From: Symbiodinium natans
Taxonomy: Eukaryota > Sar > Dinophyceae > Suessiales > Symbiodiniaceae
Direction of reading: 5' to 3'
DNA: 64,000 nucleotides
Assembly: GCA_905221605.1 (NCBI GenBank)
Contig: CAJNDS010000191.1
Location: forward strand, 741,501-805,500
The notes beneath the pieces were generated by a model. It was not told where the DNA came from and ran no database searches. It saw nothing but the letters and a program-made list of their open reading frames with translations. Of the stretch, positions 63,178 to 64,000 are shown one piece after another (the stretch's first letter is position 1; each line of letters starts with the position of its first letter). The position numbers and the translations under genes were made by a program.

Positions 63178-64000
63178 TCTATGATGGCTTTGGAGTTTTG
63201 AGATTTATGGTATTTGGACGTTGCCAGGAAGGAGGGGGTTCCTAGAACAAGGGTTTTTCTTGGGGTTTAGAAAGGGCCTTGGGACGGTTAGCCGAGTCTA
63301 GGGGTGACCTTAAACAAGCCCCAAACACAAAATCCGACACGTTACAAGCACAAGCCCCTCCAGAAGCCATGGGCCTAAGCCCGAAGCCCTAAACCATAGA
63401 TGGTTCTTCCCGAACATAGGGGAACCCCTCCACAGCCCAGGCACTTGGCGGCACGATTCCCTTGACCAAAACTTACTTGTCCAACTTTCTTGGGGCGGCT
63501 TAGAGGTCAGCCTCTGGGCAGGGTGAGATTACACACGTCAGCAACTGCCTCGACTACTAAGAAAGAGAGCCTTCAACAGCAACAAACCCCAAATACATTG
63601 TAGATCAGGGCCTTAGACCGGGACGATGTGTACCTTCGGGTCCTTCACCGTCCATCCACTTCGGAACCACACCTGAACAGAAACGCTCGCACTCTCTCTC
63701 TCCCTCTCTCCCCCTCTCTAACTTTTCTCAAACCCAGATGAGAGTTTCGCCGCATCGACCCCCAATGCACTGTGATCCCTCGTTCTCGGAAACTACCAGA
63801 TCTGCACGAAACAAACAAACGTGGTTGAAGTGAGGTCACCGGCTTAAAAGGCCAGGACATTCAAAGACAGATGCCACATCTTTCTTGCGAAGCTGGCCGT
63901 TGCCCTCCTGGGTTTAGGGTTGAAGGACTCGGGCCTCCAGGGTATACTGTTGGGGACTTCGTTGGGGCTTTGGCTTCAAGTGTGTGCGTATAGGGTTTGG

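Larger units (their letters stand above)
58339..64000. other. Intergenic region with repeats and coding-like fragments
   Basis: Beyond the ubiquitin-like gene no full gene is supported. Telomere-like arrays lie at 58.95, 59.13-59.28, 59.64-59.76 and 61.31-61.41 kb, and MITE family B copies at 60931-61034 and 63045-63177. Protein-like fragments occupy 61.76-62.5 kb. The rest shows nothing recognisable. Confidence 0.5.

Overview
The window looks like nuclear DNA of a dinoflagellate, probably of the Symbiodiniaceae/Suessiales kind. This is inferred, not proven. The signs are a low density of protein genes, plant-type TTTAGGG telomere-like repeats scattered in both orientations through almost the whole window, abundant simple repeats, short inverted-repeat elements, an intron with introner-like features, an organelle-type octotricopeptide-repeat protein, and a 13-base match to the 5' part of the dinoflagellate spliced leader. 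No bacterial operon, rRNA, tRNA, CRISPR array, virus, transposase or reverse transcriptase was recognised.

All protein genes that can be supported lie on the minus strand, as expected for a unidirectional dinoflagellate gene array. In ascending coordinates they are: an RS-domain (SR-type) protein exon (about 4.46-5.01 kb), a Tpt1/KptA N-lobe plus SH3 protein (15.2-16.0 kb), an unknown protein (33.5-34.2 kb), an octotricopeptide-repeat protein (35.4-37.2 kb, with a strong splice donor at its end and a possible second exon at 35.0-35.25 kb), an acidic Glu/Ala-repeat protein with two CxxC pairs (42.4-43.6 kb), the proteasome beta-2 (PSMB7-type) catalytic subunit in two exons (47.4-48.3 kb), and a ubiquitin-like-fold protein (57.9-58.3 kb). 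Transcription of such an array would run from high to low coordinates. The genes share no pathway; they are separate housekeeping or RNA/protein-turnover functions.

The remaining DNA, most of the window, is repeat-rich. It holds: (i) dozens of TTTAGGG/CCCTAAA arrays, many locally homogenised into one-base variants and some sharing a conserved flank; (ii) two families of about 100-bp inverted-repeat (MITE-like) elements; (iii) a 632-bp element with perfect 30-bp terminal inverted repeats and an 8-bp target duplication (55524-56155); (iv) a cluster of about 107-bp hairpin-bearing satellite units that reverses orientation (39.2-41.3 kb), bordered by CTTTCGCGG clusters; (v) long microsatellites, including a 1.4-kb CTCTGT-rich tract next to a 100-N assembly gap (28961-29060); and (vi) a 52-bp near-perfect palindrome.

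The best candidates for something undescribed are the 30-bp-TIR element with its internal minisatellite, the introner-like sequence shared by the proteasome intron and a non-genic site, the hairpin satellite, and the telomere-repeat module with its conserved flank.
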